Shown: positions 11,676-24,814, counted from the first letter of the stretch. The stretch: 64,000 nt of DNA from Steinernema hermaphroditum (GCA_030435675.1 CM059621.1:5270001-5334000), one strand, 5' to 3'. The notes: a model not told the origin generated them from the letters alone. Made by a program: numbers and translations.

Positions 11676-14600
11676 GTGTGGGTGTTTTCCCCGAGCGCAC
11701 GGAACCCGTCGGTTCTCCGTTTATATATACGGGATATTATCAGATAACTGACCAATAAATGACGAGGTAACAGGCCTTCATTTGGATAGGAAACTGTCGG
11801 GCTGGTCGAGCATATGGGCGATTCGAATCGGATAGGCCATGTGCTCTCTGAGAAATGGGTTAAGAGACGCGGAAGATTCGCTGCAATTCCTAACCCTCTG
11901 CCCTCAGCCGAACCTATGAAGAGAATCCACCTAAATTGCCCTGTTCCACCATTTACAACCACCGGATTCAGCTCTTTGCCGATCCTATGCCCGCGCATAT
12001 AACCCGACATCTCCCATCTGAGCGAATTCACTCATATACAATTTCTAAGATCGGATCAACAAGCTGTGTTTTCAACTTTTAAAATTTATAAAATTATCAA
12101 TACGTCGCTATATCAACGGTAGAACACAAAGGTAGTTCTTTCCACCTTTAGAAATTCCTTTGACTAATTAAACACTTTGTCAATGGCATTTTCAAAGGGC
12201 ACAAGTAAGTTCTTGTATTGTCAATTTATTCTTTCTTTAGAACCCGTCAATATGCATAACTATGGATACTCTAGAACTGATGTTTAGTTCATCCCGAACC
12301 AAAGAACCACCGCAGTGCAGCTACAGGTTCGTTTCGCCGAAAGCAGACATACAAATTTCGATCATCTCTTACTTTCCTCAAGTGCACCACTACAAGTGCT
12401 CAAGATGTACTCTCGGCGACAAACCGCCCAAACCTACTGCACTCCTATTTTCATTCTCAGGAAAATTCAAAATTTTCACTCGCTCGAGGCCATTTCAATT
12501 GCGCTTATAGGTGCCATTGACGTCCTTCCGCATCACATTTCCATCACGCAAACAATCTTCGAGCGCCGTAGGCGGTTGCGTCCGCCCTGGAAAACAAACG
12601 TTTAAGTCGAGCTTAAACCCATTATTTGCGAGCGATTCTTTTAGGGAAACCTATTCCTCTATTTCTCGCATATGTCCGTATTTCGCCTCGCTAGGAGAGG
12701 GGGGAGAGTCTTGGTTGTTTTTGTTCAGGAGAGGATATTCGTGTTCTTTGTTGCTGATTTAACCTCTTGAAACATTTCGTTATTTGTTCATTAAAAAGTC
12801 GAAAATTTTGAGGTTTAGAACATTCGTCAATGTCTCGCTGATAACTTCTGTTAGTTCTTGTTTTAATACGATACAGAGTGTGATATAAAAGTTCACTTAA
12901 ATGCGTAAATGAGACAAAGCTAACGTACTATGCTCTCAGATTCGCGCAAAACCGTGCGTTTCGGAAACAGCCCAATCCTTTATTTTGACGTCGTATGTTA
13001 TGTTCTTTGAACGGTTGGTTTTGATGCCTATAGTATTTGATTTTGGTGTTTATATGTGAATTATAGGCGCCCTTTTGAAGAACCGTGGCTTTAAAGTGTT
13101 CGTATGACCTTGGCATCGATAGGTCACAGCTCCTACAAATTGAAAACGAATCGGTGATTCATTTTCGAATTTCCATTCAAATTCGACGGTGCCGCGAAAG
13201 TGACACTCGACATCGTGCCAGGACTGCGTCCAAATCTTCTCATTTCATTCATTGACTATACTAAGAAGTATAGCGCTAGTTAAGCGCATGAGCGAATTAC
13301 CTAATAAAAATTGCGCCCGTACTAGGCGAAACATTCGCGAGTTTAAAGCCATTTTAAAAATTTTAAAAACGACAAACCCTTTTAAAAAAGACAAACCCTT
13401 TTAAAAACGGCCGATGTTCATGAGTGGCCATCTTTTAAACTGCCTCGGCTTTACTTATACTTCAAAAGATCTCTAGCAAATTGGACTGTCACAATACATA
13501 TCTATTTCAAGCACTCTTCATCAATAAACCGATTTGGTCATCTCGGAATTCAAATTGAAGTGATGTGGCGTTGCGTTGCGACACAAATCGATTGTTAGAT
13601 GATCGGATTTCATGGTTCCTTGAATGTAAACGACTGTTGCCCTAATAATTTGATAATCACATACATAAAGCTGTGTGAAGCCAATGCACTAAGGAAAAGT
13701 TCGTTTTTCCAGATTCCAGATCCCGCTATACAACCGTAAATCGGTTTTCATCTTTCGATCGTTGTGTCCCCATTTGCACAGGAAGGTCGCCCTCGCGTGA
13801 TCATTAATTATTAGCGGATACGCCTCATTAGCGAACCTGCAATGTTACGTGACAAATGACAATCGAACAGCGATTGACAATCCCACGGGCATTTCATATC
13901 CCATTTACAACGTTTCTTTTTAAACACCCACTCAAAGCGGTGCACCACCGCCAATCGTAGTCTGGGCGTGGTTTATACAGAATTTTACGTAGGCAAGTAA
14001 TGTTTAATGACCTGCCTACATACGCTCTGTTTTTGTATCATCAATTCGCTTTTGAATGTAGAGATATATAGTGGGGAGGAATTAGAGTCGCCGTTACTTC
14101 GTATTTCATTGGTGTGGCTGCCCGAGAAAGGTAAGGTTTCTTCTTGTGAAAATAAATATCCATAACCGTTGATGAACACCTTGATCATCTACGGTCCCAT
14201 TCGTCCATAGCTATACCAATTTTCAGAGGTGTGCTAGACGGTTATACTGCAGCTGGTTTCTATGTTCTTCGAGAGAGATGTTTTTGTCAGAAATTCGTTA
14301 GCTTGTTTGTAATTGAATCACATTAGGCTTAAAATGGGAGGCTCCTTTGTTATTTTTCTTTCAGAATAGATTCTGTTTTTCTAGCAGTAATGTGTGTTTT
14401 CGTTTTTTATGCAAAGTGTTTGTGGAAATTGTGGAATCGTAGAAAACAGTGATTAATTTTTAACTTGCGGCGTATGTGGAGGAGAGCAAAGAATACGAAT
14501 AGTCATAGAATCTCATATTCTAAGCAGGGGTAATTAGGTGAGCAGGTTAACGATGAAAACTTTCAGCTTTTGTATAAGCGTTCAAACGGTGAATTTAGCT

Positions 14601-16821
14601 GATTACCGCTTAATTATATTTCACATCACAACTTTTGACAGCACAACAAAACTATTAGTCTGATTTCATATGACGATTGTATTTAAAATCAAAGCAGTGG
14701 CAAATCACTGATGCTTTCCGGGAAGCAACGGTTAATTGCTTTGTTTTCCTTTCTGAAACTTCCTCGAATTCAACGCGAGCCGGCCACAAATCGCGTGGCT
14801 TCATGTAGGCCGGGCATGTTGCTCGTTTTTTGTAGGCAGTAAAGCGGCTGTACCAGTGCAAAGTGCAACAATATAAAGTTTCGGAACTAATCCGTATAGT
14901 AAACGGATCGAATTTCCTCGCGAACGTAGATCGTTTTTTGGCTATGAATCATATGTGGAATGGCGAAGTTATATGTTCATTAATCAAGTAGCAGTGCTAA
15001 GTGAATATGACATAATTCTGTGGTGATTCTGAAATCGGATGCCAGTGCACTTTGTGCGTGTCATAGAAGACAGAGCAGGGTTCGGATTTGAGCACGTATA
15101 AGTGGGCGATCTCTTTGAAAAGTCAGTAGAACCTCACCGGTTTCCTTTTGTCAAATGCGCGTATCCAAGATAGAGCCCCTGGCAAGTTTTGAGCAAAGAC
15201 GAGCGTTGACACTTGGGCAAAATCGAGTGGAGTCGACTGAATTCTTTTTCTTAAGTAGCCGACCCGAATCGGGCTTGAATTGAGTGCCAAAACTATCACA
15301 AGTCAATTGGAGATTAATTCAACTTTAGGAAAGCGTTACGAGCTACGTTTTTGGGGTTGTGAAATCTCTTGTTGGATCTCACAAATCTCATTTCCCTCTA
15401 ACTCTAACCTTTCCTTCTAGGCAAGTTACCAAAATGCACTTAACAGTCGATCAAACTAAAAATTCAGCTGTTATGTTTAGTTTACCAATTTTGCGACTAT
15501 TGTGTCTAGACATTACATTTAAAAACAAAACGTAAAACGACTCTAAAACGACCACAAAATATAGATAATATTTATTTCACATGCGGAGGAGTGCCCTCAC
15601 TTTTTCGCATTTCTCAGTAAGCACCGTGCGGCTCATATAAAAATGGGAAGCACTTGAAAACTGATCGTTTCAAAAACAAACAATGCGTCACGCACGTAAT
15701 TGTTATTTTTCTGTAACATAGTGCATCATTGTGGCCACGCGATGACCTCCAACAAAGAGCGCATGTTCATTTTCGGAAGAGCGCACTGCAGCTGAATGGA
15801 ACGGCTATGTGTTTATTGTTTATGACATGGGCTTAATACGGAGCTTATGGCGCTTGGATCTCTGACACTAGAGCACCCCTATAAGATTAATGTGTTTCTT
15901 GAACGACCGGCACTATGGGAGTTAGGCCGTCTTTGCATGACGAGTTTAATGGCGTCTGTAAAGTTGGAATTCGTGGAAATTAAGGTCTCTGCTCCCACAA
16001 TGAGCGATCCTATGAGAATTGTGAACATCATTCTGTGCTCACGGAATATTCATTCGAACGATAGACATTCTCAGAGAACGTCCCCTTCATAGCCAGATCC
16101 ATATGAACACTCGACCAAATTGGTTGTTATTGACGGCACCAGATTTCAATTCGAATTTCACACTTCATGACGCCGGCCTACGTCATCTGGCAGTCAGAAA
16201 GCGGTTAATTGACGTTTTATATCGCTGTTTGCTCCACTTCTCAAAAATCGCTTATACTCCGTGACCGGTTAGTTTCAGGGCATTTCGTGTGATACAAAAT
16301 CGCGTGGGTTCTGCCACTTGTGGGAGCGCTTTTTTGGAGAAATTTGGAAGAGGATAAGGTTGAGGATAATCCGTAATTGAGCCATTTACTTCGTCGATCT
16401 AATCCGGACGGATTGTTTGATGGGAGTGCACTCCTCCCGCCAGGATTATGTCTGGACACATCGGAGTCTTTTGTGTTTGAGAGCTGGCAGCCTATAATAT
16501 ACTCGCTCCTAGTCCCTCCATCGACGTCTACTTCCCACTACCCTCACAGGTGTGTTTCCCATTTCTGGAAGTGTCGATGTCCGTTCAATTACGCGCGTGC
16601 GTGTGTATGTCCGTGAGGGAGGCGCGTGAATTCGCCCGAGGCATTACCACGAATTGCCCGGGGTCCCCATTTTCCCGTTGGCACCGACAACGAAACTCCA
16701 CTCATTACCACCTATCGCGTGCGTTGGCGGCGGCTGCATTGTTTATATTCAAATCCGCGACCCTAGTGGCGATCGGTGCTAGTTGTTTGGATTCGTTGCA
16801 GACTCACTGTTTAGTCGAACG

Positions 16822-18004
16822 ATGGGAGCTTCTCGTCAGGTCATGTCGGCAGTTCTCGTCGCCGTCCTTTGCCTGTCGCTAATCGACAGATTCACCTCAG
16901 CCGCTTATGTCTATCGGAGGTAAGATGTTTCTTTTGTTTGCAAATTGTAATTTATGGACTGATCGCAATTCACTTGATTCATAGACAGCCTTTAAGTACC
17001 TTGTTTATCAGACCGCAATCCAGAATGTAAATTCCAGAATGCATCGTTTTGCGTAGTTAGACTTCGAAGTACTCACTTCCAGCAAACATCACCTTTCGAT
17101 ACTCGATTTCACATGGACAGTTAAATTTCATTGGTTAATGCCCTCAATTTGACGACTTTCTTGATTCTTGATATATGTTATTTAAGGCAGGATGCCCTTT
17201 GTTCCACTATAATCAGCAAAAGATCATGTTCTCCATCGTAGGCAGTCGATAGAACACCAGACACTAGACTACTTCCAATACCTCCGTTTCGCAAAATGCT
17301 CGCAAATACATCATAATAATCTGCACTATGAATCATATACACGTCATTCTCCCATAGGGCCTCTTCTGAAACGTGTATATTTCCCAGTATATTGCACATT
17401 CTGTAGCACCACGTGCGGAGAACCTGGGCCTAAATGGTCCCTGCGGGATCGTTACGGATCATATCACAATAATCTATGTAGGAAGGGAAACTTCCGAACG
17501 AGCCAAGTTCGAAAAAAGTTGTTGATCGAGCTTTAATTACACGGAATTTTTTAAACCGAATTCGAAATTACATTAATTAAATAAAAAACGCTTTCATAGA
17601 AATAACAATTTAGTCACTTTCGTAGAAATGGACATCTTCGTAAGTATCCCCTGAAACTGATGTTTAGATGACTGTGTCCTAACCAACGGTTATCTTTTTC
17701 AGTTTGAACGTTCCCGATGACCAATCGGGAAGCCAGAGCGAGCCTGCCCGGATTCCCCTCGCCTATTTCAGTGCGCAGAAGGCGCCTGACTTCAGACTCA
17801 AGTAAGTCACCGACCCAGTCGTAATCCTTTTCAAATGCATCATTAGGCGGTTCAGTCATCCGATTCTGTTCGAAAACGAGAAACGCAGCGAGTTCGACTT
17901 CGACGACCCGCGGTAAGACAAACCTAAAATATATGTCGCACATGCATGTTCCAATTAGATTCCTCTCGTCCGCGTTCGGCAAGCGAAGAGACCCCACTTG
18001 GTAA
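16822..18004 (+). CDS. Neuropeptide precursor with an amidated SAF-type peptide
   Basis: Four exons (16822-16919, 17703-17801, 17847-17912, 17959-18004) encode 102 aa in clean phases. Residues 1-27 are a signal peptide. Dibasic sites at KR66-67, KR78-79 and KRR96-98 would release FSHPILFENE (68-77) and SEFDFDDPRFLSSAF (80-94). Gly95 before KR marks the second peptide for C-terminal amidation. A short RDPTW tail remains. This is the layout of an NLP-type neuropeptide precursor, processed in the secretory pathway of neurons and acting on GPCRs. I do not recognise the named family. The first intron is 783 bp, unlike the 45-bp introns that follow, and could hold regulatory sites. Confidence 0.8.
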
Positions 18005-18187
18005 AAATCAGTGCAGGGAGACTAATCCCGCCGTCCCGCAACTCGTCGTCACTGTTCCGTCGTCATAATATCCGTCTCCAATCGTCCGTCACTCATTCTC
18101 ACAATGCCTAATCAAGTAGCAAAAACAACGTTTTTTAACAGTTTCAACTCGTCTTCTGCGTGTTTTATTACGTGTGTGCGTCCGTGG

Positions 18188-18193
18188 AATAAA
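18188..18193 (+). terminator. Polyadenylation signal AATAAA of the neuropeptide gene
   Basis: AATAAA occurs 184 bp after the stop codon at 18004, the first canonical signal downstream. Confidence 0.45.
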
Positions 18194-18249
18194 GCACTTC
18201 AGTTGATAGGTTGACGATGATAATAATGAAGCAGGTCCCCATCAATAGC

Positions 18250-19310
18250 ATAGTAGTGAAGGCCAATACGCAGTACATATTAGAGATTAGATGTTACAGA
18301 AGAATGTATCATAAGATCGGGAGCGAAAATACGTTCCACATAGTGACAGACGCCACTTATTCCTTAAGGATGACGGTGTCCTCCATTTATTACCACAGTG
18401 AAAATACTTGCGCAGAGTTTGGGAGATCCACAACCCTGGCTCCAGCGGAACCGCGTACGGCTAGTCGCCCGCATGATTCACGAAAGCCGCAGAAGAAGCT
18501 CTGAATTGTCGACGTATAAGCGGCAAGCAAAGCGAAGATCGGATCCACTCCATTCACTGTGATCCGCCCTTAGTGCCTCCTCATAAGCTTCACTTTTTCG
18601 TAGAGTTTAATGCTACCGAATGATAGCGTTAAAATACCCTAAAATATCTCTTTGAATAAGTGAAATCATTGCATTTCTAAATAGCAAAACGTCTAAAAAG
18701 CTGTTTACAGGCCCAATATGTAGTTCTTGCTGTTTATGTGTCTAAGACTGTTGAAGGCAGCCAGTAAAAGATTTCTTAAGGGCATATTCACATGACCGAA
18801 GTTACGGAAAAACTGATCGTGAGCAAGAGTCCCAAGGAAGAAGTGCAGACTCGAGGGCTTGTTTAACAACAGAGTTGTGAGCTGGATATGACGTTCGCTG
18901 TCTTCTAGGGCAGCCGTACGTTTTTTTGACCATAGGCTATAATGTGACAGATGAGCAGTGTAATACTCTATTGTAGAGCATCAATCATCGTCTAATCGTC
19001 CAGTGGTAAATGAGTACCTTTTAAGAGCGTGCTCTGTGAGGTTCGTCAAATGAAATGAGTGAGCGGTTGAGTTGCCTGCAGTGATTGCCTGCAACCGCTG
19101 ATTCAAGAGTGTAAACTCGTTAACTCGTTTAAGAGCGTGGCGTTGCTGTCCTTCAGAGTTTTACACCTGGAACGTGTGGATCGAACTGCCGTGCAATCGT
19201 TGAAAACAGCAAATCATCTGCTTTGTTAGACACTTGTCTATGATTTTCACCAAGGCTTGACAACAGGTGGTCAGATTCATAAAAGTTACTTGTTTGCAGC
19301 AAAGCGCAAA
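18250..19310. other. Intergenic stretch without a supported gene
   Basis: Nothing beyond short unsupported ORFs. A fragment near 18430-18500 (CTGGCTCCAGCGGAACC, GCAGAAGAAGCTCT) weakly resembles the middle of R1. Confidence 0.35.
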
Positions 19311-19317
19311 AGAATGA

Positions 19318-19565
19318 CCGGGAATACCGGCTCACTCTGTGAAGGCTCATCATTCTTACGCTCTGCGTTGGATCCGCTGGCTCCGAGGCCGACCCGCTGG
19401 GATCCGATCCAGTGCAGACATCGAAGTTGGACCGATTATTCGGCTTCTCGGCACGGCAGATGCGGTGAAGAGCTTCTCGGTGAGATGTGATTCGGATCAA
19501 AATCCACGGATTTGAACGGGACGATCATTATGCCAGAAAGGACCTCTCAAGCTCACTTAACTCAT
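19318..19565 (-). repeat. R1 dispersed repeat, partial minus-strand copy
   Basis: It resembles the inner part of the minus-strand copy at 25262-25775, with the blocks CATCGAAGTTGGACCGATTATTCGGCTTC, GAACGGGACGATCATT and CTCACTTAACTCATTAGG in the same order. The long ORF crossing it is not conserved. Confidence 0.55.
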
Positions 19566-19749
19566 TAGGCTAACTTGAGACTCTGAATAAAATTTTTTCA
19601 TTTGGATCGGCGTCACTGCTTCAGAGATCGGCCGTTGGGAACACAGAAAACTTTCAAAAGCACTTCTAGAGTGAGGGGTAACACTAACACAAGGGGTAGC
19701 TAACACAATTGAGTATTCGAGAAATAACAGACAAGCATAGCGAGATCAA

Positions 19750-20215
19750 CGACGTCCATCAGGAAAAACGTGATTTCGGATTCGGCTGCGGAATAGTTTC
19801 GGCGTTGCTGAGTTGACAATTGAAGCGGGAAGGGCGTTCCAGTCATTGCTTACTCGGCTTGTGAAGAACAGGGACTTATTCGAGCGCGTTGCTGGCTTCG
19901 TAAGTGTGTAGCCGTGGTTTCTTGATCTTAGCTGGTTTCAGCAGAAGAAGTCCGACACTGGAATTCTTGAATGGCCGTGAATCATTTTACATACCATGGT
20001 GAAGGTCGGCTAGGCGTCTTCGATGGGACAGCGTTTCCAGTTCAAGATGACGAAGACGATCGGCGTAGGGAGAATATTGCATTCGGCATCGGTGATAGAA
20101 TTGTAGTCGGGATCGGCGATAGGGTTCGCCTATTCTAACATGCCCCATGAAGCGCTCCAGAAACGAACTCGGCTGCAAGTGATATCCCCTGTTTTGTCTG
20201 CTATTCGGTGTCATG
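19750..20215 (-). pseudogene. Non-LTR retrotransposon (LINE) reverse-transcriptase C-terminal remnant
   Basis: Minus-strand translation gives the typical end of LINE reverse transcriptases. It starts with YADRLRHLELETLSHRRRLADL (the RL-x2-L-x-L-x2-L-x-RR-x3-DL signature, 20080-20000). One frame over comes a KMIHGHSRIPV-like segment, and then LFFTSRVSNDWNALP with the closing R-x3-DWNxLP-type motif (about 19860-19790). A frameshift near 19995 and in-frame stops break it, and no RT catalytic core is present. It is a dead, 5'-truncated fragment with no function inferred. Confidence 0.72.
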
Positions 20216-20239
20216 CAAGACGCTTAATGCCTCTCATGA

Positions 20240-21800
20240 AATAAAGATGAAGATGAACAGGGAATGGAAAGAAAGGACTTTCATGTTGTGGACACATTTC
20301 TACATTTTACACAACTGAAGAAAGATGGCATTTTTTCGGGCTATGACGGTGGTCCCGCTTTTGTCAAGAACATTGCGATTTGGACTCATCGTTCTCCAAG
20401 CGAGGAAGACACACACCAATGACGTGAATCTGTGTCTTTAAAATGTTTCCTATTACGTCTTCCATAATAGCCATCTGTTAAATACCCAATTGTGCGTCAC
20501 AAAAGGGTCGTGTCACAGTGAAAGTGTTTCGTGCTCTCCGAACATTCAGCTTCCTTCAACAGGTTACTTATGCAAAAACTTTATGAGATTAGGTGTCGAG
20601 CAATCAAATTATACGCAAGTCATTGAGAGTCCCTCAAGCCTGACAAGCGCACATGCAGTTCAGTTCACCTGCTTCTGTTTGTTTGGCCATGCCAGTGATC
20701 TTTACTTTTGTTTGATCGCATATATTAGTAATTACCTACATACCACTCTCGCTTTACACTTAATGTCACTCCTTCAGAGATCAGGCGTCCTTAAGTGCTC
20801 GAAAACAAGAACATCGGTATAATTTTAGACCGAAATGAACGTCATGTGATCTTAACTACAAGTGATTATTGGCATAATCGTTAGATAACCATCCTCAAGA
20901 GTATAATATAGGCTGAATATGCTTTGTGTGCTTTAGTTTCTGTGTTAGTTAAGTGTGTGCTCTCTTGGCTAATCCTAGAATTAGTTCAATCTAGAAACAA
21001 CAGACTTTTAGTTCGTAGAAGACATTTAATTCTGTTTGTCCGAATAGAAAAGAAATTTAGAATCGCACCTGTCGCAGTCTACCCTTTGCTTCTACAGCAT
21101 TAGGTTGCTGAATGGTCGATATTTGTAGAGCGAATAAGAGCTAGTTTTCTGTTATCTTCATGTTAGATTCAGATCTTCAGATCTACCGGTTCTTACAAGT
21201 AAAATAACTAAAAAAGAAAACGCAGTAGTCACGATGTTTTCTTTTGATCTGTTTGAGTGAATCTATGAACTTTCAGCGGGAACTATGTTTTCCAACTAGT
21301 TGTACATCTTCCAACTATTGATGCAGGTTCATTATTCACCCCGCTATCTTCCTGAGTTTGTCTCTCCATCGGGTACGCGGTCTACCTAGTGGTCTTCATT
21401 TGTATCTCAGTTTGGAGATCTACGATCGAATCGAAATTATGGAAAGAATTCCAGAAACAGTTGCTTTTTTCAGTTGCTAGCGGTTGAGAGTTTTTTCAGG
21501 ACCAAGGTGTATCACTTCTTAATATGTTACTGTAGGTTTAACTGTTTATTCCAAACCATAATTTTCACAGTTGGCGGCTTCAGCCATTGATACAGCTTCG
21601 TTCTTTACGCGATTTGTGCGATTTGAAAGCATTCTACCAACTCCTCGGCCGAGCTCCTTCGCTTGGTTTTGCACCAGTCACACCTCGTACCCCAAATAGG
21701 CGAACGGCTCCTCTCGATCTTCCTTCTAATAGAATTGTAGTGTCTTCTATCATCTTTCTCGGACAGTTCTACAGTCTGTAGCTCTATTTTAAATGTGGCA
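20240..21800. other. Gene-poor stretch
   Basis: AT-rich intergenic DNA. I find no exon chain or family motif. ORFs of 60-110 codons have no features of a real protein. Confidence 0.35.
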
Positions 21801-21811
21801 TTATACACGTA

Positions 21812-21905
21812 CATTACATTTACTCTCCACTCAATGGCATTCACCATGCAAGAAATCTCATAATGCAAAATGAAGAACCGTATATCACCGTTGTCGCTGC
21901 TTCAA
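21812..21905 (+). repeat. Isolated 95-bp repeat shared with 25262-25357
   Basis: CATGCAAGAAATCTCATAATGC, AATGAAGAACCG and TATCACCGTTGTCGCTGCTTC match 25262-25357 almost base for base. There the block is joined to an R1 copy, so this is probably a detached R1 end. Confidence 0.7.
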
Positions 21906-22326
21906 TAAGGGAATTCCTTACACAAAAATTCTGCTTCGAACCATACTTCAATTTTACAGTAATCAGTTTTTCTTGTTTACCTTATCTACCGCTGTAGTTC
22001 CTTTCAGTTCCTTCCTTTCATATTCCTTGTCCATTTCAGTGCACTTGTAATATAATGAGAGGCAAAAAATGCCTATTCAATATCACTGTATATCCTATGA
22101 GCGAATGTGTCGGTGTTGACCTTTTTGGGCCTGACCAATAATATATGAATGTAAAAAGAAAACCATCAGATTTCGTTATTTCTTTGCGAGTCTTAGTGAT
22201 TTTGGTAACTAAGTATGATATCCCTATATATACGCGGAGAACCGCACTGTCCGCTTACGAACGAAGCGCGTTCGCTCATATATCATATAGTTGAGATCAC
22301 ATATCTCTACTTCCTCTATGTCTCTA

Positions 22327-23012
22327 ACAAGGAGAGGTCCCAAATTGTCCCACGCCGATGCGGCTGAAATTTGGCAGGGAGAGAGAGGTGCTAGAGTGTA
22401 GCAAAACCTGATAGGTTTCATCGGTGAATGGGGGTTTAAGCTGTACTTCATAGTCGATTTTGACCTCTTAATTGTTAGGTCTCCTGGTGCAATGTTCCTT
22501 ACGCCTCAAAATATACAGTATTCTTGTCAGTATTTGTCGTTTTTTGACGGGTTTTCCAAGGTTTTCGGCATTTAGAGCCAAAATCAACATTGTTAGTTAA
22601 CAACCATGTTCTTGTAGCAAGAAAACTGGTCAAAAAACGACAAAAACTGACACAGATACCGTATATCTTGTGGCTTCAGGGATATCGCACCAGGACGTCT
22701 TACGATGACAGAGGACAAAATCACCTACCTTAAATATTACTCAAAATACGTAAACGATCTGCTGTTAGCTCTAGGAATTCATCCACAGTCCTTCCTGAAC
22801 GATTCGGGAGCGATTCATGGATCCATTTTACCCGGAAGTTCTAGTAAATTTCATGAAGAACGAAAAGCACCTAGGGTTACACATATGTTAGTTTATAGCT
22901 TAAACCCCCATTCACCGATGAAACCTATCAGGTTTTGCTGCACTCTAGCACCTCTCTCTCCCTGCTAAATATCAGCCGAATCGGCGTGGGACAGTTTGGG
23001 ACCTCTCCTTGT
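22327..23012. mobile_element. Foldback element with long imperfect inverted arms
   Basis: The outer arms (22327-22445 and about 22888-23012, ending ACAAGGAGAGGTCCCAAA) and inner arms (about 22459-22560 and 22615-22725, containing GTCAAAAAACGACAAA) pair in reverse complement. An extra stretch of about 150 bp sits in the right arm only (about 22730-22885). No transposase is encoded. The structure fits a foldback or long-TIR non-autonomous DNA transposon. Confidence 0.8.
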
Positions 23013-23194
23013 ACGAGTGCTAGGCCTTGCGTTTCTTTTCGAGTTGGTTGCCCACGCCCGCCAATTTTTACCGCCCGCAGAGCTATTGGTGTCTCCATCC
23101 GCTAGGGCTTTTCGTGTGCTTACAGTTTTTGGTTAATTTCCCCCATTTTCATGAGCAGCTATCTTGACGGCCGCAGGGCTACCTGACTTTGAGC

Positions 23195-23240
23195 ACCTAG
23201 AGGGTGCGAATTCGCGCGCAGCCGCGTTTATTTTCATAAC
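23195..23240 (-). repeat. Transposon-like end shared with 11413-11460
   Basis: In reverse complement, AAACGCGGCTGCGCGCGAATTCGC matches the other copy, followed by a TAGGTGCTCA block. It sits about 180 bp outside the foldback element and may belong to a different element. Confidence 0.55.
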
Positions 23241-23543
23241 AGACCTTAGTCATATCGTCCTTTACGTATTACATGCCCCCGAATAAAATTAGATTGAACT
23301 TGTTTAGAAAGGCGCATTATCTAAAGTGTATTTCTCGAATCCAACCTGATTGAAATAATTGTTGTGGTGAATTGTAAGTGTTTTATGTAATCGAACTTCT
23401 GTAGAAATACGTAGTTTGTTTCATTTTCGTTTATTGTACTTTATTTCATATTAATTCAGAAGAGCAATGTACAACGTGCCACATGCGAAGTGTCTTTACA
23501 GATCGGATAGCTAACTGTAAATGTCATTTACAGGACATAATCC

Positions 23544-24809
23544 ATGAACACTTATCTCTTCAACAGAGACGAGTTCCAGCGCCTATATCGATGTGACTAC
23601 ATCAGCAGTGAAGAATGGTCAAAATATGCCAAACCGAACATTGGATTTGGCGTGGCTTTTATCGTACTTGGAGCTGCGTACTTAGTGAGTCACTAATTCA
23701 CTTTTTAGCTGATTTCAATCACTTATCTAGACTACCTACATTCCGTGTCTTATCGTCATAAAACACAAATCAACGTATCGGCACTCGTGCTATAAAATAA
23801 TGTTCTTTATGGGACTTCTTGACGTAGTGTGTCTCCTGATCAATTGCTTCTTGACTGGCATTTTCCAGTTAACTGGATCAGTCTATTGTCAAGCACCCGA
23901 TTTTCAGTACATCGCTGGAAGTTTCGCTACAGGTCAGTTGGTCATCCGTTCACATCAATTTCAATAGTTAATCTCAAGGTTATCATGATCTCTAATAGTC
24001 TAAATTCTAAAGATAAAGTGTGCACTTTAAGTATTTATTCATTTTAGGCGGATGGTCCGGTCAATGCATGTTCTGCGTTCTTCTAGCTTTTAACCGCTGT
24101 GTCGATTTCTGGTCTTCTTATTGGTCAGACGTCCTATTCAAGGGACGGCGAACCTATATCTGGATCTGCATTCCTCTCCTCTACATGCTCTTCTATGTCT
24201 TTTTCACCCCATCAGCCACTTATACCTCTGCCGCTATTATGTGGTTCTTCGACCCTTACGTCGGCGTTCCAACAGATGTCGTTCCCGTAGATCACACCGT
24301 ATACATCAGTTGGGGACATTCCATCAACGATTATTTGGTGATTTCCTGCCTAGTGCTCCTCTACTCTTCGCTAGTTATATCTATTAGGGTGCAAGCACAA
24401 AGTCGTTCGCATGGAAAAACGCAGTTCAAGGTTGTAATTCTATTTGCCCACTTTGTGAATATCGAAATGGTAACTTTAGATTATACTTCAGGCTGGCATC
24501 ATCTGCCTTCTGGTTTTCGTCCCAGCGCTGATATTCACCATCACCCAATTCTTCCAACCTCCTCCCGTATTCATCCTCATATGTGTTCTTTGTTATCAGC
24601 TAGGAAATGGTAGGTGCATAGAGTACGGTAAAGTTGGTGGCAGTTCCCGTTTAGGAGGAACAGGCCTCGTACTTCTCACTTTGAACAGGACTATTCGAAA
24701 CAATGTGATGCTGCTGATCTTTGGAAGACGTGGGACTGTGTTCTCGATTTCTTCGAAATCACGGGTAGCGGCAGCCCGTGTGCATAGTGTCAGTTCTCGT
24801 GGAGTGTAG
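23544..24809 (+). CDS. Srt-type 7TM chemoreceptor, intact
   Basis: Five exons (23544-23684, 23731-23932, 24048-24430, 24492-24609, 24655-24809) give 332 aa with no stops. Srt traits are: N-terminal RLYRCDYISSEEW, the TM1-TM2 region with YIPCLIVIKHKSTYRHSCYK, the TM3 motif CVLLAFNRCVDFW, and the C-terminal TLNRTIRNNVMLLIFG. Seven hydrophobic segments are spaced as expected and the length is normal for the family. Srt proteins are nematode-specific GPCRs, expressed mainly in ciliated sensory neurons, with mostly unknown ligands. A TTTACAG acceptor 11 bases before the ATG suggests trans-splicing. Exons 1 and 2 have exactly the same lengths (141 and 202 nt) as the other srt gene at 39682-40965. 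Confidence 0.92.
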
Positions 24810-24814
24810 CCTTT

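Larger units (their letters stand above)
10650..16800. other. Gene-poor stretch
   Basis: No gene is supported. It contains the element end at 11413-11460, a tRNA-like promoter relic near 11600-11675, and a small tandem duplication at about 13360-13410 (ACAAACCCTTTTAAAA twice). The last kilobase may hold the promoter of the neuropeptide gene at 16822. Confidence 0.35.

Noticed and set aside
11477..12031. 184-codon ORF on the minus strand
   Set aside because: No start context, splice sites, domain or signal peptide. It runs across a shared transposon-like end and a tRNA-like promoter relic.
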